Source: Anaerovorax odorimutans DSM 5092
Lineage (GTDB): Bacteria; Bacillota; Clostridia; Peptostreptococcales; Anaerovoracaceae
NCBI RefSeq assembly: GCF_000426305.1
Contig: NZ_AUFC01000001.1
Span: 186,001 to 250,000, forward strand
Reading direction: 5' to 3'
Length of the DNA: 64,000 bases
Position numbers and translations under genes: made by a program. This document shows positions 52,168 to 62,312 of the stretch, one piece after another. The first letter of the stretch is position 1, and each line of letters opens with the position of its first letter. A model generated the notes under the pieces. The model searched no databases and was not told the DNA's origin. It saw only the letters and a list, made by a program, of their open reading frames with translations.

Positions 52168-55100
52168 TTGAAGGCTTTAATTGAAAATACAATAAATTGG
52201 ACAAAAATAGGAAAGCATTCAAAAGAATTCTATAATTTTTCACTTGAAAAGGCAGTTGTTTGTAAAGAAACGACTGCCCTTTCTATGAATATTAGGCTTA
52301 ATTTTATTATTCCTTATCAAGACATGAAGAGAATATGTCAGCTTATACTCAGTGAATTTAAGGATTTAAAGGATGTTAAATTACAGTTTATTTATGAAGA
52401 TGTTATTTTAACAGATTCTGAAATTATAAAATTATATATTCCTTATATGATTGAAGAAATAAAGGGAGAACTTACTCCTATTACAAAAGCCATATTTACA
52501 GAAGAATTTAAATATGTAGATGAAATGTTAATTATTAAAGCTCTGGGAGATGTTGCAGTTAAAGTACTAAATACAAAAGTTTCTAAGATTTTTGAAAAGC
52601 TTTTGAAAGAGAACTTTGGAATTATAGCAAAAGTTAAATTTGAAAATCATGCAGATACATATGAGGATATTACAAGAAAACAAGAAGCGACTATGGATAA
52701 AGAATTATTAGAGGCTTCTAAGATGCAAAAATCAGCAGCTTCTTTAGGTGGAGGAAGCACCTCTAAAAGTCTAAATGGTAGTAATAAGCCAGCTAATGGG
52801 GGACAATGGAAGCGAAGAGAAAAAGAAACTCCTGTTGTTGGTAATCGAATTATGGGCAAAAATAATTACGATGATCCAATTGAAATTTCCAGTGTAACTG
52901 TTGATAGCGGTCTGGTAACTGTTGAAGGAATGTTGTTCAAAAAAGATTCAAGGACTATAAAAAATAATAAAAGACTTGTTACTTTGCTTATTACAGATAA
53001 GAAAACTTCTTTATGCATAAAATGTTTTACATCAGAAGAAAAATGGAATGACATCGATAATAATTTAAAATTAAGCAATTATGTAAAAATACGAGGTAAT
53101 GCAGAATGGGATACTTATGAGAATGTTCTTATTATAATGGCAAAAGATATTGAAAAAATTGAAAAAGAAAATCGTAAAGATACATATGAAAAAAAGCGAG
53201 TAGAACTTCATGCACATACAAAGATGAGTGCAATGGATGGGCTTAGTGAAGTAAAAGATCTTGTAAAGACCGCAGCAGCATGGGGTCATCCCTCAGTTGC
53301 TATTACAGATCATGGTGTAGTTCAGGCTTTTCCTGAAGCTGCAAAAGCTGCACTATATGGTAAATTAGATATAAAAATAATATTTGGAGTAGAAGGTTAT
53401 CTCTTTGATGACTCTGATTCAGAGGGTGATGTTATAGATTATAAAGCTAAAAAGACATATCATGTTATAATTTTAGCGCAAACACAGGAAGGTTTAAAAA
53501 ATTTATATAAGCTGGTATCCAGATCTCATTTGGAATTCTTTTATAAAAGACCAAGGATCCCAAAATCAATTTTATCAAATTATAGAGAAGGATTAATTAT
53601 TGGTTCTGCTTGTGAAGCAGGTGAAGTTTATCAAAGTATACTCAAGAAGTTACCTGAAAATGAAATTGTTGACATAATAAAGTATTATGACTATCTTGAA
53701 ATACAACCTTTAATAAATAATCAATTTCTCGTAGATAACGGAACTGTGGAAAATATAGAGGAATTAAAAAATATAAACAGGAAGATTATTTCCTTGGGTA
53801 AAGAATATAATAAACCTGTAGTAGCTACATGTGATGCACATTACATAGATTTAGAGGAAGCACTTTATAGGAAAATACTCATGGCTGGACAAGGATACAA
53901 AGATATTGACGGAGAACAAGGGCTTTATTTTAGAACTACCGATGAAATGCTTAAAGAATTTAGTTACCTTGGCGAAGAACTTGCTGAAGAAGTTGTTATT
54001 AATGCAACTAACAAAATTGCAGATATGATTGAAGATATTAAACCTGTGCCAAGTGGAAAGTTCCCTCCTAAAATAGATGGCGCAGAGGAAAGACTGAGAA
54101 ACCGCTGCATGGAAACTGCCTGGGGAATTTACGGAAATCCACTTCCTGAACTCGTACAAGCCAGACTTGACCGAGAGTTAAATTCAATTATTAACAATGG
54201 ATATGCTGTTATGTATGTTTCAGCAGAAATGCTCGTTCAGAAATCATTGGAAGATGGCTACTTGGTAGGCTCAAGAGGTTCTGTAGGTTCATCTTTTGCA
54301 GCAACTATGGGTGGTATTACTGAAGTAAATCCTCTGCCTCCGCATTATGTTTGTCCTAATTGTAAGAATTCTGAATTTATTTTAGACGGAAGCTATGATT
54401 GTGGTGTCGATTTACCTGATAAAGTTTGTCCAAATTGCGGAACTTTATATAAACGTGATGGATTTAATATTCCATTTGAAGTATTTTTGGGTTTTGAAGG
54501 TGATAAGGAGCCCGATATAGATCTTAATTTTGCAGGAGAATATCAACCTGTAGCGCATAAATATGTAGAAGAAATTTTTGGTAAAGAAAATGTATATCGT
54601 GCAGGAACTATAGGAACTATTGCAGGGAAAACAGCCTATGGATTTGTTATGAAGTATTATGAAGATAGACAGCAGCCTACTAATAAGTTTGAAGTGGATA
54701 GACTTGCTGAATGTTGTACAGGTGTAAGAAGAACTACTGGGCAACATCCTGGAGGAATTATTATTGTTCCAAGAGGACATGAAATATATGAATTTTGTCC
54801 TGTTCAGCATCCGGCAAATGATACTTCGACGGATATTATTACTACACATTTTGATTATCATTCAATTGACGAAAATTTATTGAAATTAGATATATTGGGG
54901 CATGACGTTCCCTCTATGATTCGTCAACTTCAAGATATGACAGGGGTTAATCCTTTAGATGTGCCCCTTAGAGATGAGAAGGTAAACAGCATATTTAATG
55001 GTATCGAAGGCTTAGATATAAAAGATACTGATTATAAATGGACACATGGAAGCTATGGTATTCCTGAATTCGGTACTAAATTTGTAAGACAGATGCTTGA

Positions 55101-55932
55101 CGATACTACTCCTACTAAATTTGCAGATTTAGTTAGAATTTCCGGATTTTCACATGGAACAGATGTATGGATTAATAATGCGCAGGAATTTATTAGAAAT
55201 GGTTCTGCTACTATAACAGATGCCATATCTACAAGAGATGACATAATGAACTATTTAATACACAAAGGTTTACCTAATAAATCTGCTTTTAAAATTATGG
55301 AAAAAGTAAGAAAAGGTAAAGGTGTGACAGATGAGGATGTTGAATTAATGGAAGAAAACGATGTACCAGAGTGGTATATTGAATCGTGCAGAAGGATTAA
55401 GTATATGTTCCCTAAGGCACATGCTGTAGCTTATGTAATGATGTCATACAGGATTGCATATTATAAAGTATACTATCCTGCACCATTTTATGCTGTATAT
55501 TTTACAACAAAGGTTAGTGAATTTAATGCAGAAATAATTCTTAATGGCCCAAAGGCAGTAATGGAGCGTATGGTAGCAATTGAAGCAATGGGTAAAAATG
55601 CTACAAAAAAAGAACAAGATGAAGTTACAGTTCTAGAGGTGGCATATGAGATGTATGCAAGGGGTTATAACTTTGCGCAGGTACAGCTTGGTAAATCTCA
55701 TGCTACTAATTTTCAAGTTTTAGATGGGAAAGTACTTCTTCCATTTGTAGCATTGGCAGGAGTAGGTGAAAGTGCGGCAAAGGCTATTGTTGAAGAATTT
55801 AATAAAAAGCCTTTTATTTCAGTAGATGATATGAGAAACAGAGCCAAAGTTAATAAAACAGCCATAGAAGCATTGAGTAATCATAAAGTACTTAAAGGTC
55901 TTCCTGAATCAGATCAGCTAAGTTTGTTTTAA
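52168..55932 (+). CDS. polC: DNA polymerase III subunit alpha, PolC type, apparently without the exonuclease domain
   Basis: 1254 aa, against about 1430-1450 for usual PolC. Domains: N-terminal region (about 1-220), OB fold (about 225-335), PHP (from VELHAHTKMSAMDG at 345), zinc ribbon (two CPNC motifs), palm with PDIDLNFAGEYQP and KLDILGHDVPSM, and a C-terminal helix-hairpin-helix. PHP runs from GVEGYLFDD straight to KKTYHVIILAQ near 405-430. The inserted DEDDh exonuclease of about 180 residues is missing, and no FDxExTG motif occurs. TTG 52168 follows GGAGG by 6 nt. Confidence 0.95.
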   Translation: MKALIENTINWTKIGKHSKEFYNFSLEKAVVCKETTALSMNIRLNFIIPYQDMKRICQLILSEFKDLKDVKLQFIYEDVILTDSEIIKLYIPYMIEEIKGELTPITKAIFTEEFKYVDEMLIIKALGDVAVKVLNTKVSKIFEKLLKENFGIIAKVKFENHADTYEDITRKQEATMDKELLEASKMQKSAASLGGGSTSKSLNGSNKPANGGQWKRREKETPVVGNRIMGKNNYDDPIEISSVTVDSGLVTVEGMLFKKDSRTIKNNKRLVTLLITDKKTSLCIKCFTSEEKWNDIDNNLKLSNYVKIRGNAEWDTYENVLIIMAKDIEKIEKENRKDTYEKKRVELHAHTKMSAMDGLSEVKDLVKTAAAWGHPSVAITDHGVVQAFPEAAKAALYGKLDIKIIFGVEGYLFDDSDSEGDVIDYKAKKTYHVIILAQTQEGLKNLYKLVSRSHLEFFYKRPRIPKSILSNYREGLIIGSACEAGEVYQSILKKLPENEIVDIIKYYDYLEIQPLINNQFLVDNGTVENIEELKNINRKIISLGKEYNKPVVATCDAHYIDLEEALYRKILMAGQGYKDIDGEQGLYFRTTDEMLKEFSYLGEELAEEVVINATNKIADMIEDIKPVPSGKFPPKIDGAEERLRNRCMETAWGIYGNPLPELVQARLDRELNSIINNGYAVMYVSAEMLVQKSLEDGYLVGSRGSVGSSFAATMGGITEVNPLPPHYVCPNCKNSEFILDGSYDCGVDLPDKVCPNCGTLYKRDGFNIPFEVFLGFEGDKEPDIDLNFAGEYQPVAHKYVEEIFGKENVYRAGTIGTIAGKTAYGFVMKYYEDRQQPTNKFEVDRLAECCTGVRRTTGQHPGGIIIVPRGHEIYEFCPVQHPANDTSTDIITTHFDYHSIDENLLKLDILGHDVPSMIRQLQDMTGVNPLDVPLRDEKVNSIFNGIEGLDIKDTDYKWTHGSYGIPEFGTKFVRQMLDDTTPTKFADLVRISGFSHGTDVWINNAQEFIRNGSATITDAISTRDDIMNYLIHKGLPNKSAFKIMEKVRKGKGVTDEDVELMEENDVPEWYIESCRRIKYMFPKAHAVAYVMMSYRIAYYKVYYPAPFYAVYFTTKVSEFNAEIILNGPKAVMERMVAIEAMGKNATKKEQDEVTVLEVAYEMYARGYNFAQVQLGKSHATNFQVLDGKVLLPFVALAGVGESAAKAIVEEFNKKPFISVDDMRNRAKVNKTAIEALSNHKVLKGLPESDQLSLF

Positions 55933-56228
55933 TTGATAGAAAGTAGTATATATTAATGTACTAAGTCTAATAATAATTGAAAACATCTTGCAATTCCAAC
56001 GTATGTGTGTTAACATTATATTTAAGAATTAGATGGTACGAAAGCAAAGAGTGGGAAAACCCACTCTTTGAATTTTGTTTAAACAAGAATAAATCTTAAA
56101 TATTCCTATTGTATATGGACAGTTTACAAAAATCAAATAAACATTTGCTAAAAGAATAAAATGTTAAATTGCCCGTGTGTGGATAGAAAAATTTGATTTT
56201 AAATTACTAAATTAATGAAAGGGATAAA
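55933..56228 (+). other. Non-coding gap between polC and rimP
   Basis: 296 nt. It contains a strong terminator at 56045-56080. I found no convincing frame, and no clear promoter with both boxes for rimP. Confidence 0.5.
56045..56080 (+). terminator. polC terminator
   Basis: CAAAGAGTGGG (56045-56055) pairs perfectly with CCCACTCTTTG (56060-56070) around AAAA. AATTTTGTTT follows. Confidence 0.9.
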
Positions 56229-56711
56229 ATGGGAAAAAAGAGAATTAAAGATATTATTGCTGATGAAATTTCACAATTTTTAGAAGAGAACGATTTGGAA
56301 CTCTATAATGTAGAGTTTGTAAAAGAAGCTAAGGATTGGTACTTACGAGTTTATATTGACAGGGCTGAAAGTTGTAATGGAAGTAGAAGCATAGGTACAG
56401 AGGATTGTGAAAAAGTTAGTAGATTTTTAAGCTCACGATTGGATGAACTTGATCCTATTGAACAAAATTACTATTTAGAAGTATGCTCTCCTGGAATAGA
56501 CAGAGCACTTTTAAAAGATAAAGATTATGAGAAATATGCAGGTAAACTGGTTGATGTTTTGCTCTATCAGGCAATAGAAGGTAAAAAAACCATTACAGGC
56601 AGATTAATTGGTCTTATTGATGGAAATATTGTAATAACAGATGATAAAGAAAATAGAATAGAAATACCAAAAGAAAGAGCAGTTAAAACTAAACTTACTG
56701 TTGTTTTTTAA
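56229..56711 (+). CDS. rimP: Ribosome maturation factor RimP
   Basis: 160 aa. LYNVEFVKEAKDWYLRVYIDR, in outline, and EDCEKVSRFLSSRLDE and YYLEVCSPGIDRAL are family blocks. It helps 30S assembly. It starts the nusA-infB block. Confidence 0.96.
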   Translation: MGKKRIKDIIADEISQFLEENDLELYNVEFVKEAKDWYLRVYIDRAESCNGSRSIGTEDCEKVSRFLSSRLDELDPIEQNYYLEVCSPGIDRALLKDKDYEKYAGKLVDVLLYQAIEGKKTITGRLIGLIDGNIVITDDKENRIEIPKERAVKTKLTVVF

Positions 56712-56730
56712 GGAGGCGTAAAGAGAAAAA

Positions 56731-57876
56731 ATGAACAGAGAATTTATTAAGGCAGTAGAAGAGTTAGAAAAAGAAAAAGAAATTTCAAAGGAATTGTTAA
56801 TTGAAGCAATAGAATCTGCATTAGTGTCTGCATACAAAAAAAATTATGGAACTTCTCAAAATGTAAGGGTAAATATTGATAAAACAACTGGAGATATAGA
56901 TGTTTTTATGCGCAAAGATGTTGTTGATGAAGTAGAAGATGATCTTTGTGAAATTTCAATTGAAGAAGCAAGGGAAATTGATTCTAAATATGAAGTTGGA
57001 GATGTTGTTGAGTATCAAGTGACACCTAGAGATTTTGGAAGAATTGCGGCACAAACTGCAAAACAAGTTGTAGTTCAGCGAATTAGAGAAGCAGAACGAG
57101 GAATGATTTATGATGATTATTCAAATAAGCAAAGTGAAATTATTACAGGTGTAATTCAAAGAATAAGCAATGATACTGTGTTTATCAATATGGGTAAGAC
57201 AGAAGGAATATTAGCTGCTACAGAGCAGGTTCCGGGAGAAAAATATTTAATAAACAGTAGAATAAAAGTATTTATTATGGATGTAAAAAAGACAACTAAA
57301 GGCCCGCAAGTTTATTTATCAAGATCTCATCCAGGTTTGGTAAAAAGATTATTTGAACTTGAAGTTCCGGAAATTCAAGATGGTATTGTTGAAATTAAAA
57401 GTATTTCAAGAGAAGCAGGATCAAGAACAAAGATGGCGGTGTATGCTTCTGATGAAAGTGTTGATGCTGTAGGAGCATGTGTAGGTACAAGAGGCACAAG
57501 AGTTCAGGCGGTAGTAGATGAATTATTTGGTGAAAAGATTGATATCATCAATTGGAGCGAAGATCCGGAGGAACTTATAAGCAGTGCTCTTAGTCCTGCT
57601 AAAGTTGAAAAAGTAATTATATTAGGAGAAGAAAAATCTGCTATAGCTATAGTGCCTGATTATCAATTATCATTAGCTATTGGTAAAGAAGGTCAGAATG
57701 TGAGACTTGCTGCAAAACTTTGTGGTTGGAAGATAGACATTAAAAGTCATTCACAATATTTTTCTGAAAATGAAGAGAAAGAAGCAGAAGATTTTGAAAT
57801 GTATGATGAAGAAACTTCTGAAGAAGAAACATCATCAGACATTGATTATGATGACGAAATAATTGAGATTGAATAA
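56731..57876 (+). CDS. nusA: Transcription termination/antitermination factor NusA
   Basis: 381 aa. N-terminal RNA-polymerase-binding domain (about 1-125), S1 domain (about 135-200), two KH domains (about 200-350; GVCVGTRG-like and AIGKEGQNVRLAAKL). The acidic tail replaces the repeats found in E. coli, as is normal in Firmicutes. AAGGAGG precedes the ATG. Confidence 0.98.
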   Translation: MNREFIKAVEELEKEKEISKELLIEAIESALVSAYKKNYGTSQNVRVNIDKTTGDIDVFMRKDVVDEVEDDLCEISIEEAREIDSKYEVGDVVEYQVTPRDFGRIAAQTAKQVVVQRIREAERGMIYDDYSNKQSEIITGVIQRISNDTVFINMGKTEGILAATEQVPGEKYLINSRIKVFIMDVKKTTKGPQVYLSRSHPGLVKRLFELEVPEIQDGIVEIKSISREAGSRTKMAVYASDESVDAVGACVGTRGTRVQAVVDELFGEKIDIINWSEDPEELISSALSPAKVEKVIILGEEKSAIAIVPDYQLSLAIGKEGQNVRLAAKLCGWKIDIKSHSQYFSENEEKEAEDFEMYDEETSEEETSSDIDYDDEIIEIE

Positions 57877-57917
57877 AACTAGCCAACTGGCAGAAAAGAA
57901 GGTAAATTAGGATATTC

Positions 57918-58193
57918 ATGAAAACAAAAAAAATACCAATGAGAAGATGTGTAGGTTGCATGGAATCAAAACCAAAAAGAGAATTAATTCGAATAGTTAC
58001 CTATGATGGAGAAGTAAAATTAGATGCAACAGGAAAAGCTAACGGCAGAGGTGTATATCTTTGTAAGAGTGTGGATTGCTTTGAAAAAGCAAAAAAAAGA
58101 AAATCCATAAATAGAAGCTTAAATATAGAATTAAATGAAGAACAGTTAAATCTTTTATTTAAGGAGCTTTCACAATATGAGGAAAAAAATTGA
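57918..58193 (+). CDS. ylxR: YlxR-family RNA-binding protein
   Basis: 91 aa. The motif RRCVGCMESKPKRELIRIV, and GRGVYLCKSVDCFEKA with two more cysteines, mark DUF448. It lies between nusA and the L7Ae-like gene as in most Firmicutes. It overlaps the next gene by 17 nt. Confidence 0.95.
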   Translation: MKTKKIPMRRCVGCMESKPKRELIRIVTYDGEVKLDATGKANGRGVYLCKSVDCFEKAKKRKSINRSLNIELNEEQLNLLFKELSQYEEKN

Positions 58194-58482
58194 TAGCTAT
58201 TTAGGATTTGCAAAAAAATCCGGAAATCTAGTTACTGGATATAATACATGCATATTCGCTATTAATAAAAGAAAAGTTAAACTTTTAATACTTACTCAAG
58301 ATTTATCTAACAATACAATAAAAAAAATGATAAATTTGGCAAAGAATAAAAATGTGATTTATCGTATCTATGGAAAATCACAAGAATTAAGTAATATAAC
58401 GGGGAGTAATGAACGTGGAATTTTTGGCATTACAGATACAAAATTTGCTGAAGTAATATTAAAAGAGATAGATAAGGAATAA
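58177..58482 (+). CDS. ylxQ: L7Ae-like ribosomal protein, YlxQ
   Basis: 101 aa with the L7Ae fold: YLGFAKKSGNLVTGYNTC, then VKLLILTQDLSNNT. K-turn binding is the family role. The start lies inside ylxR after AAGGAG. Confidence 0.92.
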   Translation: MRKKIDSYLGFAKKSGNLVTGYNTCIFAINKRKVKLLILTQDLSNNTIKKMINLAKNKNVIYRIYGKSQELSNITGSNERGIFGITDTKFAEVILKEIDKE

Positions 58483-58507
58483 ATAAAAAAGAAAGGAAGG
58501 TGTTCCT

Positions 58508-60940
58508 ATGTCCAATATGAAAGTACATGAGCTAGCAAAAGAATTGAATATTAGCAGTAAAGAGTTGATACAAAAAATTAATAATATGGGGATTGTTGTA
58601 AAGAGTCACATGAGTGTACTCTCAGATATAGATGCAACTGCTGTTAGAAACACTATTACGCGCGGAAAGAGTAGTTCTGAAACAAAGATTGTTAAGGTTG
58701 CTTCAAAAAAGTTAAATGAAAATAACAATAACCAAGATAAAAAAGAGGATAAAAAAGAAGATAAAAAAGTAATTCAAGATACGACGAAAACTAATAAAAA
58801 AAATCAAACCCAAACATTAAAGATTAACCAAGAAAAAAAGTCTGGTGAAAAAAAATCTTATGAAAATAAATCAGCTCAAAATAAAAAAAGTGATAATAAT
58901 AATAGAAACCAAAAAATACAGAGCGATCAAGGAAATCAAAAGCATAATACTCAAAATCAGCAAAATTCAAATACACAAAATAAATATAGATCAAATACAC
59001 AAAATAAGCAAAATTCAAATACGCAAAATAAATATAAATCAAATACTCAAAATCAGCATAAAGATAATAGCCAAAAACAACATAAACCTAATACTCTTAA
59101 TTTACAAAAATCAAGTCAAAATAAACCTAAAAAACAAAAGGTTACAAAGCCTGTTGAACCTGAAATTAACTTAGAAGAATTAGAACCAGGCACAAAGATT
59201 ATCAGTGTTCCCATTACTGTGGCAGGATTTGCAGATCAGGTGGGAAAATCAAACTCTGAAATTATAATGACACTGATGAAATTAGGTGTAATGGCTAATA
59301 TTAATCAAAGTATTGATGAAGATACAGCTGTTATTTTAGGAGAGAGCTTAGGTATTCCAATTTTAATTGATAAAGTTGAAGAAAAAATTGTTGAAGAGGG
59401 TATTGAAAATTTTGAAGATAAGGAATCAGATTTAAAGCCAAGGCCGCCTATTATTACTGTAATGGGGCACGTTGACCATGGTAAAACTTCACTTCTTGAT
59501 GCAATCAGAAAAACAAACGTTACATCCACAGAATCCGGTGGAATTACTCAGCATATTGGAGCTTCTGAAATAAATTTAAACGGGCAGAAAATTGTATTTT
59601 TAGATACCCCTGGACATGAAGCCTTTACGGCAATGAGAGCGAGAGGTGCCCATGTTACAGATATCGCTATACTTGTAGTTGCAGCAGATGATAGTGTCAA
59701 ACCTCAGACTATAGAATCAATTAGCCATGCAAAAGCAGCAGGTGTTCCAATTATTGTGGCAGTTAATAAAATGGATAAGCCAGGTGCTAACCCAGATAGA
59801 GTAAAACAGGATTTATCAGAACATGGTGTACTCGTTGAAGAATGGGGTGGAGATACAATTTGCGTGCCGGTTTCGGCAAAATCGGGTGAAGGAATTGTAA
59901 CTCTTCTTGAAATGGTATTACTACAGGCAGAAATGTTAGAATTAAAAGCAAATCCAAATAGGCTTGCTCTTGGAACAGTTATTGAAGCTAGGCTAGATAA
60001 ATCAAAAGGTCCTGTAGCTACATTACTTGTATTGAATGGTACCTTGCAGGCAGGAATGAGTGTCGTAGCAGGTACATGCAGCGGAAGAATCAGAGCAATG
60101 ACAAACTTTAAAGGTGATAATATAAGAAAAGCAAGTCCAGCTACAGCGGTAGAAATTCTAGGGCTTACGGAAGTACCTCAGGCAGGAGATACCTTTAATG
60201 CAGTACATGAAGATAAAGCAGCAAGAGAAATTGCTGAAAATAGAAGAATAAAATTAAGAGAAGATGTTATGGCAAGAAATTCAAGCACTACTCTTGAACA
60301 GTTATTCAGTCAAATTCAGGAAGGTGAAATAAAAGAACTTAATCTTATAATAAAAGGTGATGTTCAAGGGTCTGTTGGTGCTTTAACTGCATCACTAGAA
60401 AAATTAAAAAATGAAAATGTAAAAGTAAAAATTATTCATACAGGAGTAGGAACTGTTACTGAATCAGATGTTACTTTAGCATCTACTGCAAATGCAATTA
60501 TTATAGCTTTCAATGTAAGGCCAAGTACGACAATTTCTACGCTGGCAGATAGAGAAGGTATTGAAATCAGAACATACAGAGTTATCTACGATGCTATTAA
60601 TGAAGTTGAAGCTGCTATGAAAGGAATGCTTGACCCTGAATTTAAAGAAGTTGTTCTGGGTAAGATAGAAGTTAGAAATACATTTAAGGTACCGGGTGTA
60701 GGTATAATTGCCGGAGCATATGTTTTAGAAGGAAAAGTAGAAAGAAATGCTGAAATTAGACTTGTCAGAGATGGTATAGTAATTCATGAAGGTAAAATTT
60801 CATCCTTAAAGAGATTTAAAGATGATGCAAAGGAAGTTGCACAGGGGTATGAATGTGGTATAGGCATTGAGAATTATAATGATATTAAAGAAGGAGATAT
60901 AATAGAAGCCTTCAAAATGGAAGAAATTGAAAGGAAATAA
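58508..60940 (+). CDS. infB: Translation initiation factor IF-2
   Basis: 810 aa. IF2-N at the N-terminus (about 1-55), a long basic Asn/Gln/Lys-rich linker (about 60-215) and a second IF2-N-like part. The GTPase follows with [26 protein letters not shown] and NKMD, then domains II-IV. Within the linker seven octapeptides repeat exactly (58943-59110). The AAGGAAGG site precedes ATG 58508. Confidence 0.98.
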   Translation: MSNMKVHELAKELNISSKELIQKINNMGIVVKSHMSVLSDIDATAVRNTITRGKSSSETKIVKVASKKLNENNNNQDKKEDKKEDKKVIQDTTKTNKKNQTQTLKINQEKKSGEKKSYENKSAQNKKSDNNNRNQKIQSDQGNQKHNTQNQQNSNTQNKYRSNTQNKQNSNTQNKYKSNTQNQHKDNSQKQHKPNTLNLQKSSQNKPKKQKVTKPVEPEINLEELEPGTKIISVPITVAGFADQVGKSNSEIIMTLMKLGVMANINQSIDEDTAVILGESLGIPILIDKVEEKIVEEGIENFEDKESDLKPRPPIITVMGHVDHGKTSLLDAIRKTNVTSTESGGITQHIGASEINLNGQKIVFLDTPGHEAFTAMRARGAHVTDIAILVVAADDSVKPQTIESISHAKAAGVPIIVAVNKMDKPGANPDRVKQDLSEHGVLVEEWGGDTICVPVSAKSGEGIVTLLEMVLLQAEMLELKANPNRLALGTVIEARLDKSKGPVATLLVLNGTLQAGMSVVAGTCSGRIRAMTNFKGDNIRKASPATAVEILGLTEVPQAGDTFNAVHEDKAAREIAENRRIKLREDVMARNSSTTLEQLFSQIQEGEIKELNLIIKGDVQGSVGALTASLEKLKNENVKVKIIHTGVGTVTESDVTLASTANAIIIAFNVRPSTTISTLADREGIEIRTYRVIYDAINEVEAAMKGMLDPEFKEVVLGKIEVRNTFKVPGVGIIAGAYVLEGKVERNAEIRLVRDGIVIHEGKISSLKRFKDDAKEVAQGYECGIGIENYNDIKEGDIIEAFKMEEIERK
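58943..59110 (+). repeat. Seven 24-nt repeats encoding an octapeptide in IF-2
   Basis: Units read [48 protein letters not shown] and PNTLNLQK. The span is 168 nt, exactly 7 x 24. The first five are closest; the last two have drifted. Confidence 0.85.
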
Positions 60941-60943
60941 GGG

Positions 60944-61342
60944 ATGGGAAAAGGATACAGAGCTGGTCGTCTTGGTGAAGAAATAAGAAAAATAACCAGT
61001 GATTTACTTCTCAGAGAAATAAAAGATCCAAGGCTTACAAAGAGCATGGTTAGCATATCTGCAGTTGACGTTACTGAAGATGGAAGTTATGCAACTTTGT
61101 ATATTACTGCTTTAGGTTTAAATGCTAAAGATGAAGTTAGTTCTGAGGAAAAAGATAATGTAATAAATGCATTAAAAAGTGCAAAGGGTTTAATAAGAAA
61201 AGAAATTGGTAAAAAAGTTAAATTAAGACATGTACCTGATTTATTATTTAAATTTGATACTTCTCAAGAGTATGGCAGACATATTTCTAAATTAATTGAT
61301 GAACTTGGAATAGAAAAAACGGTAAAAGAAGATGAAGAATAA
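60944..61342 (+). CDS. rbfA: Ribosome-binding factor A
   Basis: 132 aa. YRAGRLGEEIRKITSDLLL, then the KH-like core with GLIRKEIGKKVKLRHVPDLLF, in outline. It assists 30S maturation. It starts 3 nt after the infB stop and overlaps nrnA by 11 nt. Confidence 0.96.
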   Translation: MGKGYRAGRLGEEIRKITSDLLLREIKDPRLTKSMVSISAVDVTEDGSYATLYITALGLNAKDEVSSEEKDNVINALKSAKGLIRKEIGKKVKLRHVPDLLFKFDTSQEYGRHISKLIDELGIEKTVKEDEE

Positions 61343-62303
61343 TTCTTTGAAAAATATTGCAAATGTTTTAATTGAAGCAGAAAAAATTTTAATTTTTACG
61401 CATATTCTGATGGATGGAGATACCTTAGGCTCTTCTGTTGCCCTATGCAAACAATTAAGAAAAGCTGGTAAACAGGCTTATATTCTCATTGAGGATAATA
61501 TTCCTGCTTACCTTGCTTTTTTAAATAAAGATTATTGTAGCTATGATTTTAATATAATTGAAAAACCAGATATATGTGTAGCTGTAGATTGCAGCGATAT
61601 TGGCAGATTAGGTATGCGAAAGGATAAATTTTTTCAAGGTGAAATTACAATTTGTGTAGATCATCATACTACTAATGATTATTTTGCACAGTTAAATTAT
61701 GTAAAAGAAGATTCTTCGTCAACCGGCGAAATTATGTATCAATTATTAAAAAAATTAAAAATTGATATGGATCAAGAAATTGCAGAAGCATTATATGCTG
61801 CAATTACAACAGATACGGGAAATTTTCAATATACAAATACAACAAAAAATACTCATCTTATAGTGGCAAAGCTTTTTGATTATGGAATAGATTTAGAAAA
61901 AGTAAGTGTAGAACTTTATCAAAACATTAGGCATGAAAAGATTTTGATTACAAATGAAGCTTTAAATACTATTGAGATGATATGTGACGGAAAAGCTGAT
62001 ATTGCTTATGTTACACTTGATATGTTAAATAAAACCGCTGCATCAATGGATGAAACAGAAGGTATTATTGAAACATTAAGAAATATAAATGGTGTAGAGA
62101 TATCAGCATTTTTAAAAGAACAAGAAGAAAATAAAATTAAAGTTGGGTTCAGAGCTAAAACCTATGGAGATGTTTCAATTATTGCTAAAAAGTTTGGTGG
62201 AGGAGGGCATAAAAAAGCAGCAGGATGTACTATTTTTGCGCCGCTTTCTAAATCACTTGATATGGTCAAAGATGCAATTAAGGAACAACTTGATAAAAAG
62301 TAA
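61332..62303 (+). CDS. nrnA: DHH-family bifunctional oligoribonuclease / pAp phosphatase NrnA
   Basis: 323 aa. DHH domain motifs: DGDTLGSS, VAVDCSD and the defining DHHTTND. The DHHA1 domain ends with FGGGGHKKAAGC. It degrades nanoRNA and 3'-phosphoadenosine 5'-phosphate in related bacteria. The start is inside rbfA. Confidence 0.93.
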   Translation: MKNNSLKNIANVLIEAEKILIFTHILMDGDTLGSSVALCKQLRKAGKQAYILIEDNIPAYLAFLNKDYCSYDFNIIEKPDICVAVDCSDIGRLGMRKDKFFQGEITICVDHHTTNDYFAQLNYVKEDSSSTGEIMYQLLKKLKIDMDQEIAEALYAAITTDTGNFQYTNTTKNTHLIVAKLFDYGIDLEKVSVELYQNIRHEKILITNEALNTIEMICDGKADIAYVTLDMLNKTAASMDETEGIIETLRNINGVEISAFLKEQEENKIKVGFRAKTYGDVSIIAKKFGGGGHKKAAGCTIFAPLSKSLDMVKDAIKEQLDKK

Positions 62304-62312
62304 GTTTAAGAT

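Noticed and set aside
54445-54861. 138-codon minus-strand frame within polC
   Set aside because: Antisense to the highly conserved polymerase palm and Cys-rich by chance; no independent support.
55933-56228. Possible small gene between polC and rimP
   Set aside because: All frames are broken by stops within about 20 codons or lack a start with a ribosome site.
58845-59174. 109-codon frame inside infB rich in Ile and Lys
   Set aside because: It arises from the A-rich octapeptide repeat read in another frame; IF-2 is uninterrupted across it.
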